Shown here piece after piece: positions 40,672 through 50,326 of a stretch of DNA of 64,000 bases (within the stretch, counting starts at the first letter, position 1; each line of letters starts with the position of its first letter). The translations under genes and the position numbers were made by a program. Under the pieces are notes generated by a model. The model saw nothing but the letters and a program-made list of their open reading frames with translations. It was not told the DNA's origin and did no database searches. Source of the DNA: Aggregatilineales bacterium (GTDB lineage: Bacteria; Chloroflexota; Anaerolineae; Aggregatilineales; Phototrophicaceae); contig JAUQWZ010000014.1 of assembly GCA_030834905.1 (NCBI GenBank), positions 1 through 64,000 of the forward strand. Reading direction: 5' to 3'.

Positions 40672-41784
40672 ATGCAGCAAAAATCCTCATATCGCTTTGT
40701 CGTCAAAGTGGGTACGAGCGTGCTTACCGGCGGGACGCCGCGTCTCAAACGGCAGCGCCTGCTTCACATCGTCCAGCAGACCGCCCATCTGCATCAGGCG
40801 GGTCATGAGGTGATCCTCGTATCGTCCGGCGCGGTCGCGGCGGGGCGCGAGCGCCTCAATTTTCCTGATTACGGGCGCTCGATGCCGACCAAGCAGATGC
40901 TGAGCGCCGTCGGGCAAAGCCGGCTGATGCACCAGTACAGCGAGCTGTACGACATCTTTGAGGTTGTGGTTGGGCAGGTGCTGCTCACCCGCGACGACCT
41001 CGGCAACCGGACGCGCTTTCTCAACGCCCGCGATACACTGCTGACGCTGCTGGACAAGCGAATCGTGCCGATCATCAACGAGAATGACACCACCGCCACC
41101 CACGAGATTCGGGTCGGCGATAACGACAATCTTTCGGCGCTGGTGGCAGCTTTGGTTGAAGCAGATATGCTCATCATCCTCACCGACATCGCCGGTCTGT
41201 TCACCGCCGATCCGCGCCAGGACAAGGACGCGCAGTTGATCGAGCGCGTCGAGCGCATTGACGACTCGACCTGGGCGCTGGCGGGCGATTCCGTCACCGG
41301 GCTGGGTACGGGCGGCATGGTGACCAAAATCCAGGCGGCGCAGTTGGCAAGCCGCGGCGGAGTCACCACCGTCATCGCCGATGGCATGGAGCCGGACGTA
41401 CTGCGGCGGGTGCTGGCGGGCGAGGCAATCGGCACCCGCTTTGACGCGGTTGACACCCACATCGAGAGCCGCAAGCGCTGGCTGCTGGTGGAAAAGCCGC
41501 GCGGCAGGGTGACGGTGGACGCGGGGGCGGCGCGCAAGCTGCTGACCGGCGGTGCCAGCCTGCTTTCGGTCGGCATCACCGCCGTGGAAGGTGACTTCAG
41601 CCGGGGCATGACGGTTGGCGTAGTCGCGCCCGATGGACGCGAGATCGCCCACGGGCTGACCAGCTACGACAGCGGCGATCTGCGCCAGATTTCCGGCGTG
41701 AAATCGGTCAAAATTCCGGAAATTCTGGGGTATAGTTACGGTGACGCGGTTATCCACCGCAATAATATGGTAGTATTGGTCTGA
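40672..41784 (+). CDS. proB: Glutamate 5-kinase ProB
   Basis: About 370 residues from ATG 40672 (MQQKSSYRFVVKVGTSVL). First step of proline synthesis: ATP-dependent phosphorylation of L-glutamate. Amino-acid-kinase fold with VVKVGTSVLTGG, VSSGAVAAGRERL, INENDTTATHEIRVGDNDNLSALVA, and GLGTGGMVTKIQAAQLASRGGV; then a C-terminal PUA domain (about 278-355, GRVTVDAGAARKLLTGGASLLSVGI). Longer in-frame starts are upstream but lie before the -10. Followed 8 bases later by proA. Confidence 0.97.
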   Translation: MQQKSSYRFVVKVGTSVLTGGTPRLKRQRLLHIVQQTAHLHQAGHEVILVSSGAVAAGRERLNFPDYGRSMPTKQMLSAVGQSRLMHQYSELYDIFEVVVGQVLLTRDDLGNRTRFLNARDTLLTLLDKRIVPIINENDTTATHEIRVGDNDNLSALVAALVEADMLIILTDIAGLFTADPRQDKDAQLIERVERIDDSTWALAGDSVTGLGTGGMVTKIQAAQLASRGGVTTVIADGMEPDVLRRVLAGEAIGTRFDAVDTHIESRKRWLLVEKPRGRVTVDAGAARKLLTGGASLLSVGITAVEGDFSRGMTVGVVAPDGREIAHGLTSYDSGDLRQISGVKSVKIPEILGYSYGDAVIHRNNMVVLV

Positions 41785-41792
41785 GAGGGTAC

Positions 41793-43061
41793 ATGATTGA
41801 TTTGACTCACATGGGTCGCCGCGCGCGTTTGGCTTCACACAAGCTGGCGCGGGCGTCTACCGAGCAAAAAAACCACGCGCTTTCAAAAATCGCTGACGCG
41901 CTGGAAGCCTGCGCCGACAGCATCCTCAGCGCCAACCGGATCGATCTGGACGCGGCGCGGGCGAAAGGTGCCAGCGAAACGCTGATCCGCGACCGCTTCG
42001 ACCTCGAAAACCGGATGAGTGGCATGATCGCCGACGTGCGCAAAGTTGCCGAACTGCCCGATCCGGTCGGCAGCGTGTTCGACCAGCGCACGCTGGATAA
42101 CGGGCTGCGCGTTTCCCGGCGGCGCACGCCGCTGGGCGTCCTCGGCGTCATCTATGAAGCCCGCCCCAACGTCACAGTCGATGTCGCCACGCTCGCCCTG
42201 AAAACCAGCAATGCCGTCCTGCTGCGCGGCGGCTCGGAAGTCTTCGAGAGCAACCGCGTGCTCGCCAATATCATCCGCGACACGCTGACCGAACTCGATC
42301 TGCCGGATATCTTCCCGGTGGACGCTGTCCAGTACATCGAAAGCACTGACCGCCAGTACGTCGAGCAGATGCTCAGGCTGCACCAGTACATTGACATGAT
42401 CATCCCGCGCGGCGGTGCCAGCCTGCACGCCTTCTGCCGCGAAAACAGCACCATCCCGGTCATCACCGGCGGGCTTGGCATCTGCCACCTGTTCGTGGAC
42501 GGCAGCGCCGATCTCGACGCGGCGCTGCCGGTGATCTTCAACGCCAAGACGCAGCGCCCCGCCGTCTGTAATTCGCTCGATACCCTGCTCGTTCACGAGT
42601 CAGTCGCGGCGGATTTCCTGCCGCGCGTGGTCGAGCATCTATCGCCTGCCGGCGTGTCATTCCGCGCCGAGCCGCGCGCCCTGTCGCATCTGGCAGGCGC
42701 TGGCAGCGTTCAGGCGGCAGGTGATGGCGATTTCGATACCGAGTGGATGGCGCTCATTCTGGGCTTGAAGGTTGTCAACAGCCTGGATGAAGCGACCGAA
42801 CATATCCGCCAGCACAGCACCCAGCATTCCGACGGTATCCTGACGCGCACCACCGAACACGCGGATCGATTTGTCGATGAAGTCGATTCGGCAGCCGTGT
42901 TTGTCAATGCCAGCACGCGCTTCAATGACGGCAGCGCCCTCGGCTTGGGCGCAGAGATCGCCGTCAGCACGCAGAAACTGCACGCGCGCGGTCCCATGGC
43001 GCTGGAAGAACTAACGACTTATAAATGGGTTGTCATCGGCGACAACCATGTACGCGGGTGA
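41793..43061 (+). CDS. proA: Glutamate-5-semialdehyde dehydrogenase ProA
   Basis: 422 residues. NADPH-dependent reduction of glutamyl-5-phosphate, second step of proline synthesis. Aldehyde-dehydrogenase fold with TPLGVLGVIYEARPNVTVDVA, LKTSNAVLLRGGSE, IPRGGASLHAFC and PAVCNSLDTLLVHE containing the catalytic Cys; C-terminal VFVNASTRFNDGSALGLGAEIAVSTQKLHARGPMALEELTTYKWV is fully conserved-looking. GAGAGGGT precedes the ATG. Forms an operon with proB and likely with the response regulator 12 bases downstream. Confidence 0.98.
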   Translation: MIDLTHMGRRARLASHKLARASTEQKNHALSKIADALEACADSILSANRIDLDAARAKGASETLIRDRFDLENRMSGMIADVRKVAELPDPVGSVFDQRTLDNGLRVSRRRTPLGVLGVIYEARPNVTVDVATLALKTSNAVLLRGGSEVFESNRVLANIIRDTLTELDLPDIFPVDAVQYIESTDRQYVEQMLRLHQYIDMIIPRGGASLHAFCRENSTIPVITGGLGICHLFVDGSADLDAALPVIFNAKTQRPAVCNSLDTLLVHESVAADFLPRVVEHLSPAGVSFRAEPRALSHLAGAGSVQAAGDGDFDTEWMALILGLKVVNSLDEATEHIRQHSTQHSDGILTRTTEHADRFVDEVDSAAVFVNASTRFNDGSALGLGAEIAVSTQKLHARGPMALEELTTYKWVVIGDNHVRG

Positions 43062-43073
43062 TCAGCATAGTCT

Positions 43074-43439
43074 ATGGCAACAATCCTGCTTCTCGAAGAC
43101 AACAACGAACTGCGCGGCTTATTACGCCAGGCACTCGAATTTGGCAGCCATCAAATCCTCGAAGGCGCAACCGGAGTTGAAGGACTGCGCCTGCTGGAAA
43201 ATGCGCCTGCCACTCCCGATGCCATCATCTGCGATATCAACATGCCGGAAATGGACGGCGTGACCTTCATCCGTCATGTGCGCGCCAACCCGCTGTGGGC
43301 GAAGGTCTACATCATTGTCCTCAGCGGGCATGAGGAAGATGTTGAGTTTGCGCTGGAGGCAGGGGCGGATACCTACATTCAGAAGCCGTTCAGCGTGCTG
43401 GGTCTGACCAACCTTCTTGAAGAACGCCTCGGCAGCTAG
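43074..43439 (+). CDS. Single-domain response regulator
   Basis: 121 residues. ILLLEDNNELRGLL (Glu8, Asp9), Asp54 in IICDINMPEMDG, Ser84 in VLSGHE and Lys104 in YIQKPF. Receiver domain only. It lies 12 bases after proA and is probably co-transcribed, which is unusual for a proline operon. No cognate kinase is adjacent. Confidence 0.93.
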   Translation: MATILLLEDNNELRGLLRQALEFGSHQILEGATGVEGLRLLENAPATPDAIICDINMPEMDGVTFIRHVRANPLWAKVYIIVLSGHEEDVEFALEAGADTYIQKPFSVLGLTNLLEERLGS

Positions 43440-43497
43440 CCTGCCCCTGCCAATTTCGTTCGTCAGGCGGAAATTCATCGCATGATGTGGGTTTGAC

Positions 43498-43565
43498 GTA
43501 GGGACACGACGGTGTCGTGTCCGTTTCGTCCATGTTGCGGGGACACCACAATGTGGTGTCCTGAC
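43498..43565. repeat. Extragenic palindrome, GTAGGGACACG family
   Basis: GTAGGGACACGACGGTGTCG opens; ACCACAATGTGGTGTCCTGAC closes with a mismatch to the usual end. Nothing else recognisable in 43440-43784. Confidence 0.75.
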
Positions 43566-43784
43566 GCCAAAATCCGTATTGTTTTGTGTATCACCATCAG
43601 CCGCCACAAACCCGCTGCCTTCCCCGTATTCACAGCCTGAACTGGACAAGCGCTGAGCCTGCTTCCAGCGGGGTGGTCTTTTCCCTGCCGGGCAGTTTTT
43701 CGCGTTCCCGAAACGTTACGGCAATCGAGGGGTTATATAGCGTAATATTGCTTAAGATAGATCGAGTCGTACTGGAATACGGGC

Positions 43785-44696
43785 ATGTCGAAAACGCTGA
43801 TCGTCCTGAACCCGACCGCGGGCAGCGGACGCGCCGGGCAAATGTGGCAGGAAATTGAGCCGCTGTTGTGGAAATTACTGGGCGAGCTGGTGATTGCGGT
43901 CACCGAACACCCTCAGGATGTCGCCAGACACCTTGAAGAAGCATACAGCGCCGGGCTAACCCGCGTCATCTCCATCGGCGGCGATGGTACCAATCACGTC
44001 CTCATCAACGGACTCGCGGCGCTCAACCAGCGCCACCCCGAAAGACCGCCGATGGTCTACGGCAACCTGCCCATCGGAACGGGGCGCGATTGGGCGCGCG
44101 GCATGGGCATTCCCACCGACCACTACCGCCTCGCCGCTGAATGGATCGCTCACGCGCAGCCCAAGCCCATCGATCTCGGGCTGCTGCGCTTTGACAGCGC
44201 CAGCGAGTATTTCCTCAATATCGCCAGCGCTGGCATGGGCGGCGAAGTCGTCTCGCGGGTGAATCGCACCGCCCGCCGCCGTTCATGGACGTTTCTCGGC
44301 GCGACGGTCAGCACACTGATGCGCTACAAGCCGAAACCGATTCAGGTCACGCTTGACGGCGTGGAATGGTACGATAACCGCGCCTATCTGCTGGCGGTTG
44401 CCAACGGCACCACGTTCGGTCACGGGATGAAGATCGCCCCCAACGCCCAGCCGGACGACGGCTTGTTTGACGTGCTGGTGATCGACAACATCCCACGCCT
44501 GCAGGTGCTTGCCGCGCTGAAGCGCGTCTACGATGGCAGCCACCTGTCGCACCCGGCGGTGCATCACATGCGCGCGGCGCAGGTGCAGGTTCACTCGCCA
44601 GCCGGTAACATCAGCCTGGAACTGGATGGTGAATACGCCGCCGGACGCGACCTGACCTTCAGCATCTGTCCGGGGGCGCTCCAGGTGCTGGCGTAG
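43785..44696 (+). CDS. Diacylglycerol/lipid kinase family protein
   Basis: 303 residues. MSKTLIVLNPTAGSGRAGQMW, ISIGGDGTNHVLINGL (nucleotide-binding GGDGT), LPIGTGRDWARGMGIP and a beta-sandwich C-terminal half ending in ELDGEYAAGRDLTFSICPGALQVL match the DagK_cat family (DgkB/YegS/BmrU). It phosphorylates a membrane lipid such as diacylglycerol; the exact lipid is not deducible. Single gene, cytoplasmic or membrane-peripheral, convergent with the propeller gene 8 bases on. Confidence 0.92.
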   Translation: MSKTLIVLNPTAGSGRAGQMWQEIEPLLWKLLGELVIAVTEHPQDVARHLEEAYSAGLTRVISIGGDGTNHVLINGLAALNQRHPERPPMVYGNLPIGTGRDWARGMGIPTDHYRLAAEWIAHAQPKPIDLGLLRFDSASEYFLNIASAGMGGEVVSRVNRTARRRSWTFLGATVSTLMRYKPKPIQVTLDGVEWYDNRAYLLAVANGTTFGHGMKIAPNAQPDDGLFDVLVIDNIPRLQVLAALKRVYDGSHLSHPAVHHMRAAQVQVHSPAGNISLELDGEYAAGRDLTFSICPGALQVLA

Positions 44697-44704
44697 CGCC
44701 GCCC

Positions 44705-46090
44705 TTAGTTGCCCAACTGAACAACCGTCAGCCCTTCTTCGGGCGCATTGGAGAGTACAATCGTGTTGTTCTCGCTCCAGATGTTGGGCGTATAATTGCG
44801 CATCACCAGCGGCACGTACAAACCTTCCAGAACCTGCGTCCCTGTTTCACCCGCAGCCGGCGAAACAAATAAGCCAGAGCGCCCGGGATTCTGGTGCTCG
44901 AGCACCAGATACGCCAGCGCCTCACCTTCCGGTGCCCACCATGCAGCATACACGAGCGCATCCTCGTCCAGCAGCATCGGCTCGCCGCCGTCCAGCGACA
45001 GAGCGCGCATCGGGCTGTCTTCCGGCTCAAATGGCGCGCGCGTCGCCCCGAAACGCCCGTCCATCCACAGCACCGATTGTCCATCGGGTGAAAACGAAAT
45101 CATCATCGGAAGGAAGACGGGAATCTCAGCTTCAACCAGCAGCCGGTCTGCGCCGCTTTCGAGATCGCGCAGCCACAGCCCGCTGGCTTTTTCATCAGTA
45201 GCTCGCTGCCAGTTATAGGCGAGATAGCGCCCATCGGGCGAAAGATCGAAGGCGAAAACGCTCATCCCCTCGTCATTCGTAATCGATGTAATCAATCCGA
45301 GGTCGCTGCCATCCGGCTGAATGGCATAAACACTCGTGCTGGTGCCGCCTTCACTGCGAGTAATCCTCAAAAATGCGACCCGTCCATCCGCCAACCACAA
45401 TGGAGCCACATCAATAAGGGATTTTTCACGGTCAATCGAGAGGAAACCGCCAGTCTCTCCATCGTCGGTGATATTGGTCAGCGAACCGGTGTCAGCATCC
45501 AGCACCCAGATATCCGACTCGTCCAGGCGTATGAAATAGTCTTCAGTCATTGCCAGGTAGCGACCGTCCGGCGACCAGACAATACGTTCGGCATCGACAG
45601 CCAGATCATGATCCTCAAGGGAAACACACCTTTCTTCGACCCCTTCCAGCGTATAAATACACAGCGTACGCAGGTCTACATGCGCCAGACGGGTGCCGTC
45701 CGGCGACAGAAACGCCGTTTGTCCTGCAATGGCTGCCCTAAGATTAATGGTATGCGTTGCAGCGACACGTTCCGGCACAGGCATTCGCGTCGGGGTTGGC
45801 AGCGCCTGCTGCGTGGCGGTTGCCGCCTGCTCGAATGCCGTCTGTACGGTCGCATTAAACGCGCTGGTCGCCGTCTGCGCGGCTTCAAAGGCGGCTTGCA
45901 GCGTCTGAGTCTGTTCAAACTGGGCGGTGGCAGTCGCCGTCTGATCAAAATATGCCTGCACCATCGCGTCTATGGTTGCCTGCTCTGTGTTTGGGTCGGA
46001 CTGGGCGGCGATCGGCGCGATCATCAGCAGCGTCCCAGCGCACATGGCTATTACAACCAGGGAGCGCCGCGCCGTTTTTGTTACGTGCAT
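44705..46090 (-). CDS. Secreted TolB-like beta-propeller protein
   Basis: About 461 residues from ATG 46090, where AGGAGGAGAAGA gives a strong ribosome site. Signal peptide about 1-30 (RRSLVVIAMCAGTLLMIAPIAAQ); a Gln/Thr/Ala-rich coiled stretch (about 35-100, TATAQFEQTQTLQAAFEAAQTA) follows, then a six- or seven-bladed propeller with LSPDGRYLAYNW, SPDGQSVLWMDG and WSPDGRYLAMTEDY, the WD40-like/PD40 pattern. It probably binds proteins or peptidoglycan outside the membrane. No lipobox Cys at the cleavage site. Role unknown. Confidence 0.85.
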   Translation of the reverse strand: MHVTKTARRSLVVIAMCAGTLLMIAPIAAQSDPNTEQATIDAMVQAYFDQTATATAQFEQTQTLQAAFEAAQTATSAFNATVQTAFEQAATATQQALPTPTRMPVPERVAATHTINLRAAIAGQTAFLSPDGTRLAHVDLRTLCIYTLEGVEERCVSLEDHDLAVDAERIVWSPDGRYLAMTEDYFIRLDESDIWVLDADTGSLTNITDDGETGGFLSIDREKSLIDVAPLWLADGRVAFLRITRSEGGTSTSVYAIQPDGSDLGLITSITNDEGMSVFAFDLSPDGRYLAYNWQRATDEKASGLWLRDLESGADRLLVEAEIPVFLPMMISFSPDGQSVLWMDGRFGATRAPFEPEDSPMRALSLDGGEPMLLDEDALVYAAWWAPEGEALAYLVLEHQNPGRSGLFVSPAAGETGTQVLEGLYVPLVMRNYTPNIWSENNTIVLSNAPEEGLTVVQLGN

Positions 46091-46258
46091 TCTCTTCTCC
46101 TCCTTCAGAGGCAAATAGTCGCATACATTCTAGATCGGAATCAAAAAGCAGCGAATCTCGCAAGTCCTCGCTGCCTTTTCTCCTGACCACAAATCTGTGG
46201 CACAGTATTCATTTGCACGCCAGAAACGCTGAGCTACAGTCTGCCCTCCAGACTGCGG

Positions 46259-47137
46259 CTACTCTTTCTTACCGTTGTCCACTTTCACCCCGGCGATGGC
46301 AATCCTGACCGCTTCGTCCGCCGCCTGCTTTACCTCGCCGTTGTGCGCAGGAGATGTGATCGGGGCTTTCTCGGCGGTTTGTGGGGTCGGCGTGGATGGC
46401 GCTTTCTCGGCGGTTTGCGGGGTCGGCGCGGGTGGCGCTTTCTCGGCGGTCTGTGTCTCGGTTTCGATCTTCGCCGCGGGGGTCACTGGCTCGGAGGACG
46501 GTTCGGGCTTAACCGGCGGTGACTTATCGACCAGTTCGCTGCTGCCGGGCTTGGCAGACTGCCTGACGGTGCCGTCCTTCTTGTCTTTCGCGGCTTTACG
46601 CGCGGCGGCTTTCTTCGCCAGGTCGGGCAGCGGCGTCGTGCCGCGAATTACCTTCGAACGGTCAGATTCAGTTGAATCGGGAACTGGCTCCGGCTTTTTG
46701 GCGGCTTCCGGCGCGCCCGCCTTGACCTCTGCCACCGCCGCTGTCTCGGTGCTGTCGGGCGCGGCTTCCTTCGATATCAATGCCTGCTCGTATTTCTGCA
46801 CCGTCTCGACCAGCTCGGCGACCGGCAGCGGCTTGGCAAGATAGCCGTCGCAGCCCGCCTCGATACAGCGTTCCTTATCACCAACCATCGCATAGGCGGT
46901 CACCGCCACAATCGGCGTCGTCACGCCGTCAGAGCGCAGCCTCTTGACGACATCCAAGCCGTTGAGCGCCCCGGCAAGCTGCAAATCCATCAGGATCAGA
47001 TCGGGCTTGTCGCTCTCGAAGTTCGAAAGCGCCTTCTCACCGTCATTGTATGACACAACATCGTGTCCGCCCATTCGGGCGATACGTTGTAACAGCGAGA
47101 TATTGGCAGGGTTATCTTCGACATACAAAATACGCAT
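46259..47137 (-). CDS. Response regulator with Pro/Thr-rich tail
   Basis: 292 residues. Receiver domain 1-115 (Glu7, Asp8, Asp51 in LILMDLQLAG, Lys102 in YLAKPL). The remaining 175 residues are low complexity, with an acidic/basic mix, a Lys/Ala-rich stretch (KKAAARKAAKDKKDG) and 12-residue repeats AEKAPPAPTPQT encoded by 36-base DNA repeats at 46365. There is no DNA-binding domain. It starts one base after the kinase stop (TAACATG), so kinase and regulator form a coupled pair. Confidence 0.92.
   Translation of the reverse strand: MRILYVEDNPANISLLQRIARMGGHDVVSYNDGEKALSNFESDKPDLILMDLQLAGALNGLDVVKRLRSDGVTTPIVAVTAYAMVGDKERCIEAGCDGYLAKPLPVAELVETVQKYEQALISKEAAPDSTETAAVAEVKAGAPEAAKKPEPVPDSTESDRSKVIRGTTPLPDLAKKAAARKAAKDKKDGTVRQSAKPGSSELVDKSPPVKPEPSSEPVTPAAKIETETQTAEKAPPAPTPQTAEKAPSTPTPQTAEKAPITSPAHNGEVKQAADEAVRIAIAGVKVDNGKKE
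46365..46462. repeat. 36-base in-frame tandem repeat
   Basis: GCTTTCTCGGCGGTTTG units begin at 46365, 46401 and 46437 (36-base period, about 2.7 copies). They encode the AEKAP...PTPQT repeats of the response regulator tail. Confidence 0.85.
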
Positions 47138-47138
47138 G

Positions 47139-48614
47139 TTAGCTTACCTTCTCTTGCAGGGCTGCCGCGTCCGCAGCTGCTTCGTGCATCTCGTAGTTCG
47201 GCAGCGTCCCGTTAGCCGTCGCATCAGGGTAAAGCTGAAGCGTGAAATAGAACGCGCTGCCTTCACCTACTTCCGACTCAACCCAGATTTCTCCACCCAT
47301 CAATGTGAGAAGCTGGCGCGAAATTGCCAGTCCCAGACCAGCGCCCGAGCGCGGATCCCGCTTAGCGGTATCCGCCTGTTTGAATTCCTCAAAGATCAAC
47401 TCGGCGCTGCCGGATGGGATACCGATGCCGGTATCGCTCAGGCACACCATCACCCGGTCTTCCACTTCGCCAATCGTCAGCCGGATAGCGCCTTCATCGG
47501 TGAACTTGGCGGCATTGCTGTACAGATTGAGCAGTACCTGGCTCACTCTGGCGCGGTCTGCCCAGACATATGGTAACGCATCCTGAATATCTACCTCAAG
47601 CTGAACCGGCTTGCTGCCGATCAGACCCGCCGCCGTCGAGACGACGTTGTTGGCGACGCTGGTGAGATCGACCTTTTCCATGCGGATGTCGAGCTTACCG
47701 GCATCGACCTTCGACAGGTCGAGGATGTCGTTGATCAGGTTGAGCAGTTGGCGTCCGCTGCCATAAATCTGCTGAAGGTCGCCCTCGTAAGCAGGCGGCA
47801 GATTGACGTTTTCGTACATCGCCGGGAACTTAAGCATCGTCTCGCTGAAGCCAATGATGGCGTTCAGCGGCGTCCGCAGTTCGTGGCTCATGTTCGCCAG
47901 GAACTGACCGCGAAAGTGTTTGGCGTCTTCGGCGGCAGTTCGGGCGGCTTCCAACTCTTCATTGGCGTCCTGCAGGCGTCCGCCGAGGGCTTCACTGCGA
48001 GCAAGGCTTTTCTGGAGTTCCAGCCGGCTGTCAAACAATTCGCCGCTGACGCTGCGTTCGCGCTGGTAGTTCTGAAGCGCCCACTGCGTAATCTGATACA
48101 GGTCACCGGTGACCTGCATAGCAAGCAGGGCGCTGACAATGGTGAGCACAATCGCCGCCACCTGATAGTTGCCCAGGTAGTCAAAGTTTCCGACTTGCAC
48201 CACCGGAGCAAAAATCGTCAGCAGCGCAGACGCAACGGCTGTCAGAAAAGTGTTTCCGGGCGTCAGCAGCAGACCAACCATGAAGACGACGACCGGAAAG
48301 GCAAACGGCAGAATGCGGATCATCTCCGGGTCGGCGATCATCAAGCCAATGGCGAGCGCCACAATCGCGCTCAGCGAATATGCCCAGGCGGCGGAGACAT
48401 GCCGATCCCGCCGCAGCAGTTCGCGAGTGAAAATGCAGCCAATCCCTAATGCAACAAACGGAACCAGGGCTAAACCGAGCGCGGCGCGCTGAAGGACAGA
48501 GACATTGATGAGGATCCATCCAGTAACGATACTTGCGAACAGCGTGGTGCGCCAGAGGACATTAAGACGATCCGCCTTGACCTCAGCCGCAAAATCCTGG
48601 TTCGTTGGAATCAT
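47139..48614 (-). CDS. Membrane sensor histidine kinase
   Basis: 491 residues. Five to six hydrophobic segments in residues 22-170 form the sensor, followed by a coiled coil (about 183-232), HisKA with FLANMSHELRTPLNAIIGFSETML (His244) and an ATPase domain with LLNLYSNAAKFTDEGAI, LSDTGIGIP and GAGLGLAISRQLLTLMGGEIW. No extracellular loop of note, so it probably senses a membrane or redox signal. It is coupled to the regulator encoded one base later. Confidence 0.94.
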   Translation of the reverse strand: MIPTNQDFAAEVKADRLNVLWRTTLFASIVTGWILINVSVLQRAALGLALVPFVALGIGCIFTRELLRRDRHVSAAWAYSLSAIVALAIGLMIADPEMIRILPFAFPVVVFMVGLLLTPGNTFLTAVASALLTIFAPVVQVGNFDYLGNYQVAAIVLTIVSALLAMQVTGDLYQITQWALQNYQRERSVSGELFDSRLELQKSLARSEALGGRLQDANEELEAARTAAEDAKHFRGQFLANMSHELRTPLNAIIGFSETMLKFPAMYENVNLPPAYEGDLQQIYGSGRQLLNLINDILDLSKVDAGKLDIRMEKVDLTSVANNVVSTAAGLIGSKPVQLEVDIQDALPYVWADRARVSQVLLNLYSNAAKFTDEGAIRLTIGEVEDRVMVCLSDTGIGIPSGSAELIFEEFKQADTAKRDPRSGAGLGLAISRQLLTLMGGEIWVESEVGEGSAFYFTLQLYPDATANGTLPNYEMHEAAADAAALQEKVS

Positions 48615-48748
48615 AAGACTGTCCCAAGTGTTAAAAAATAACGATACTCTTATTGTTAGCGATTATACGTCAATTTTCAGTTAACGATTTTGTGAAAGAA
48701 GTAAAACTATTTGACCCAATGGTATTGACCCAATCGTAATCGCAGGTT

Positions 48749-50221
48749 CTAGCGCGCGTATTCATACACCGTCGTCTCGGCGGTCTGCCCTGCCGGACGG
48801 AATCGTTGGTTGAGGATGCGCAGCATATCCGGCGTCCAGCGCTCAAAGCGCAGACCCGGATTGCGGAATGGGTTGTACTGCATCACCACCGGATAAGTGC
48901 CGCCTTCGAGCGCCGCCAGAAACGGCGTATCATCCCACATCCCCGCCGCTGCCAGTTGGCTCATCTCAAACGGCTGAAACAGGATCGGCTTGCCCGCCAG
49001 CACCAGCAGCGCCATATACTCGTCGGCGATGATCGTCTGCTCGGTCGCCTGCACGCGCTGGTACAGCGCATCGACCTCAGCCTGATGAATCACCCGTTCG
49101 GCGATGAAGGGATAATACTTGCTCTCGGAAAGTTCCTGCGCCAGATACACCTGCCCCGCCAGCGCCAGCAGCAGCCCCGCCCGCAGCAGCGGCACGCGCC
49201 TGAACCAGGCGACCAGCGCGCCCGCCAGCAGGCAGAACGCCGCCGCCAGTTCGTAGAAATAGTTGATATCCGAGCCAACCTTGCTGATCGTCAGCCCGAC
49301 GACCACCGCGCACAGCGTATACGGCGCAGCCAGCCACCACGATTTCTGCCTGCCGAACAACCCGCCCAGCAGGAACAGCGCCCCGCCGATCAGAAACACC
49401 GGGAAATTTCGCGCTATTTCCTCGACATAGGTGTCGATGAGTTCAAAATCCAGCGCGTTGACGTTGGCGGTGATGATGTGAAACCAGATACCGCCCTGCG
49501 TCCACACCAGCAGTACGGCGAAGACCCCCAGGACGACGATGCCAAATACCAGCGCCAGCATCATCGCCCGGTAGCGGTAGCCGCTGCCCCACAGCCACCA
49601 GAAGGCGGCGAATGGCGCGGCGAGCAGATAGGTCTGGCGGGTGAAGGCTGCCGCCGCCAGCAGCAGCGCCGCCAGCACCCCGCCAAACCGGCTGTTTGGG
49701 AACTGCGCCACGCAGAACAGCCCCGCCATACTCAAGCCAAGCGCCAGCGAATCGATCCGCACCAGCGGCGACCAATGCAGCACATACGGGATCGTCAGCA
49801 GCATCAGCCCGCCAGCCAGCCCGGCAAGCCAGCTTCGGGTGATCGCCCGAATCGTCAGGACGAGAAACAGCGCCGCCGCGCCGATACTCACAAGCGAGAT
49901 CACCCGCCCGTACCAGAACACCGGACCATAAGCATTGACCAGCGGCGCTTGCGCCAGCATGTACAGCGGCGGATAGTTGGTGATGGTGAACGGCGGCACG
50001 TCAAGGCTGTAGATGCCCTCGCCGCGCGCCAGCCGCACCGCCTGATCGAGCAGCGGACCTTCGCCATAATTAAGGTTGTAAGGATATTCCAGCGCAAGCT
50101 GCGCGTGTTGGGCGAACAGCAGGATGGCGCGCCCCTGAAGCGCCAGCAGCACCAGAAACGCCAGCGCCACCAGTATTCGCCCCGGCAGTATCCATAACAG
50201 ATTAGGTCGTTTTGCGTCCAT
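48749..50221 (-). CDS. GT-C type membrane glycosyltransferase
   Basis: 490 residues with about ten membrane helices. The first external loop, LNYGEGPLLDQAVRLARGEGIY and FTITNYPPLYMLAQAP, with its acidic residue followed by NYPPLY, resembles the catalytic loop of GT39/PMT-like polyprenyl-sugar-dependent transferases. The C-terminal 100 residues are extracytoplasmic. Substrate and linkage unknown. It stands alone; the repeat array at 50327 lies upstream. Confidence 0.8.
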   Translation of the reverse strand: MDAKRPNLLWILPGRILVALAFLVLLALQGRAILLFAQHAQLALEYPYNLNYGEGPLLDQAVRLARGEGIYSLDVPPFTITNYPPLYMLAQAPLVNAYGPVFWYGRVISLVSIGAAALFLVLTIRAITRSWLAGLAGGLMLLTIPYVLHWSPLVRIDSLALGLSMAGLFCVAQFPNSRFGGVLAALLLAAAAFTRQTYLLAAPFAAFWWLWGSGYRYRAMMLALVFGIVVLGVFAVLLVWTQGGIWFHIITANVNALDFELIDTYVEEIARNFPVFLIGGALFLLGGLFGRQKSWWLAAPYTLCAVVVGLTISKVGSDINYFYELAAAFCLLAGALVAWFRRVPLLRAGLLLALAGQVYLAQELSESKYYPFIAERVIHQAEVDALYQRVQATEQTIIADEYMALLVLAGKPILFQPFEMSQLAAAGMWDDTPFLAALEGGTYPVVMQYNPFRNPGLRFERWTPDMLRILNQRFRPAGQTAETTVYEYAR

Positions 50222-50326
50222 GAGTGGTTACAGTGATGAAGCGGATCATGCCGTTAAGGATATAGGGGAACCGCCTGAACGCCAAGTCGATTGACAGACC
50301 TGGTTTTACAGCAGTCGATCACTGAC

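Noticed and set aside
40687-41838. Minus-strand frame of 383 codons antisense to proB
   Set aside because: Arg/Gln/His-rich shadow of proB with no motif or ribosome site.
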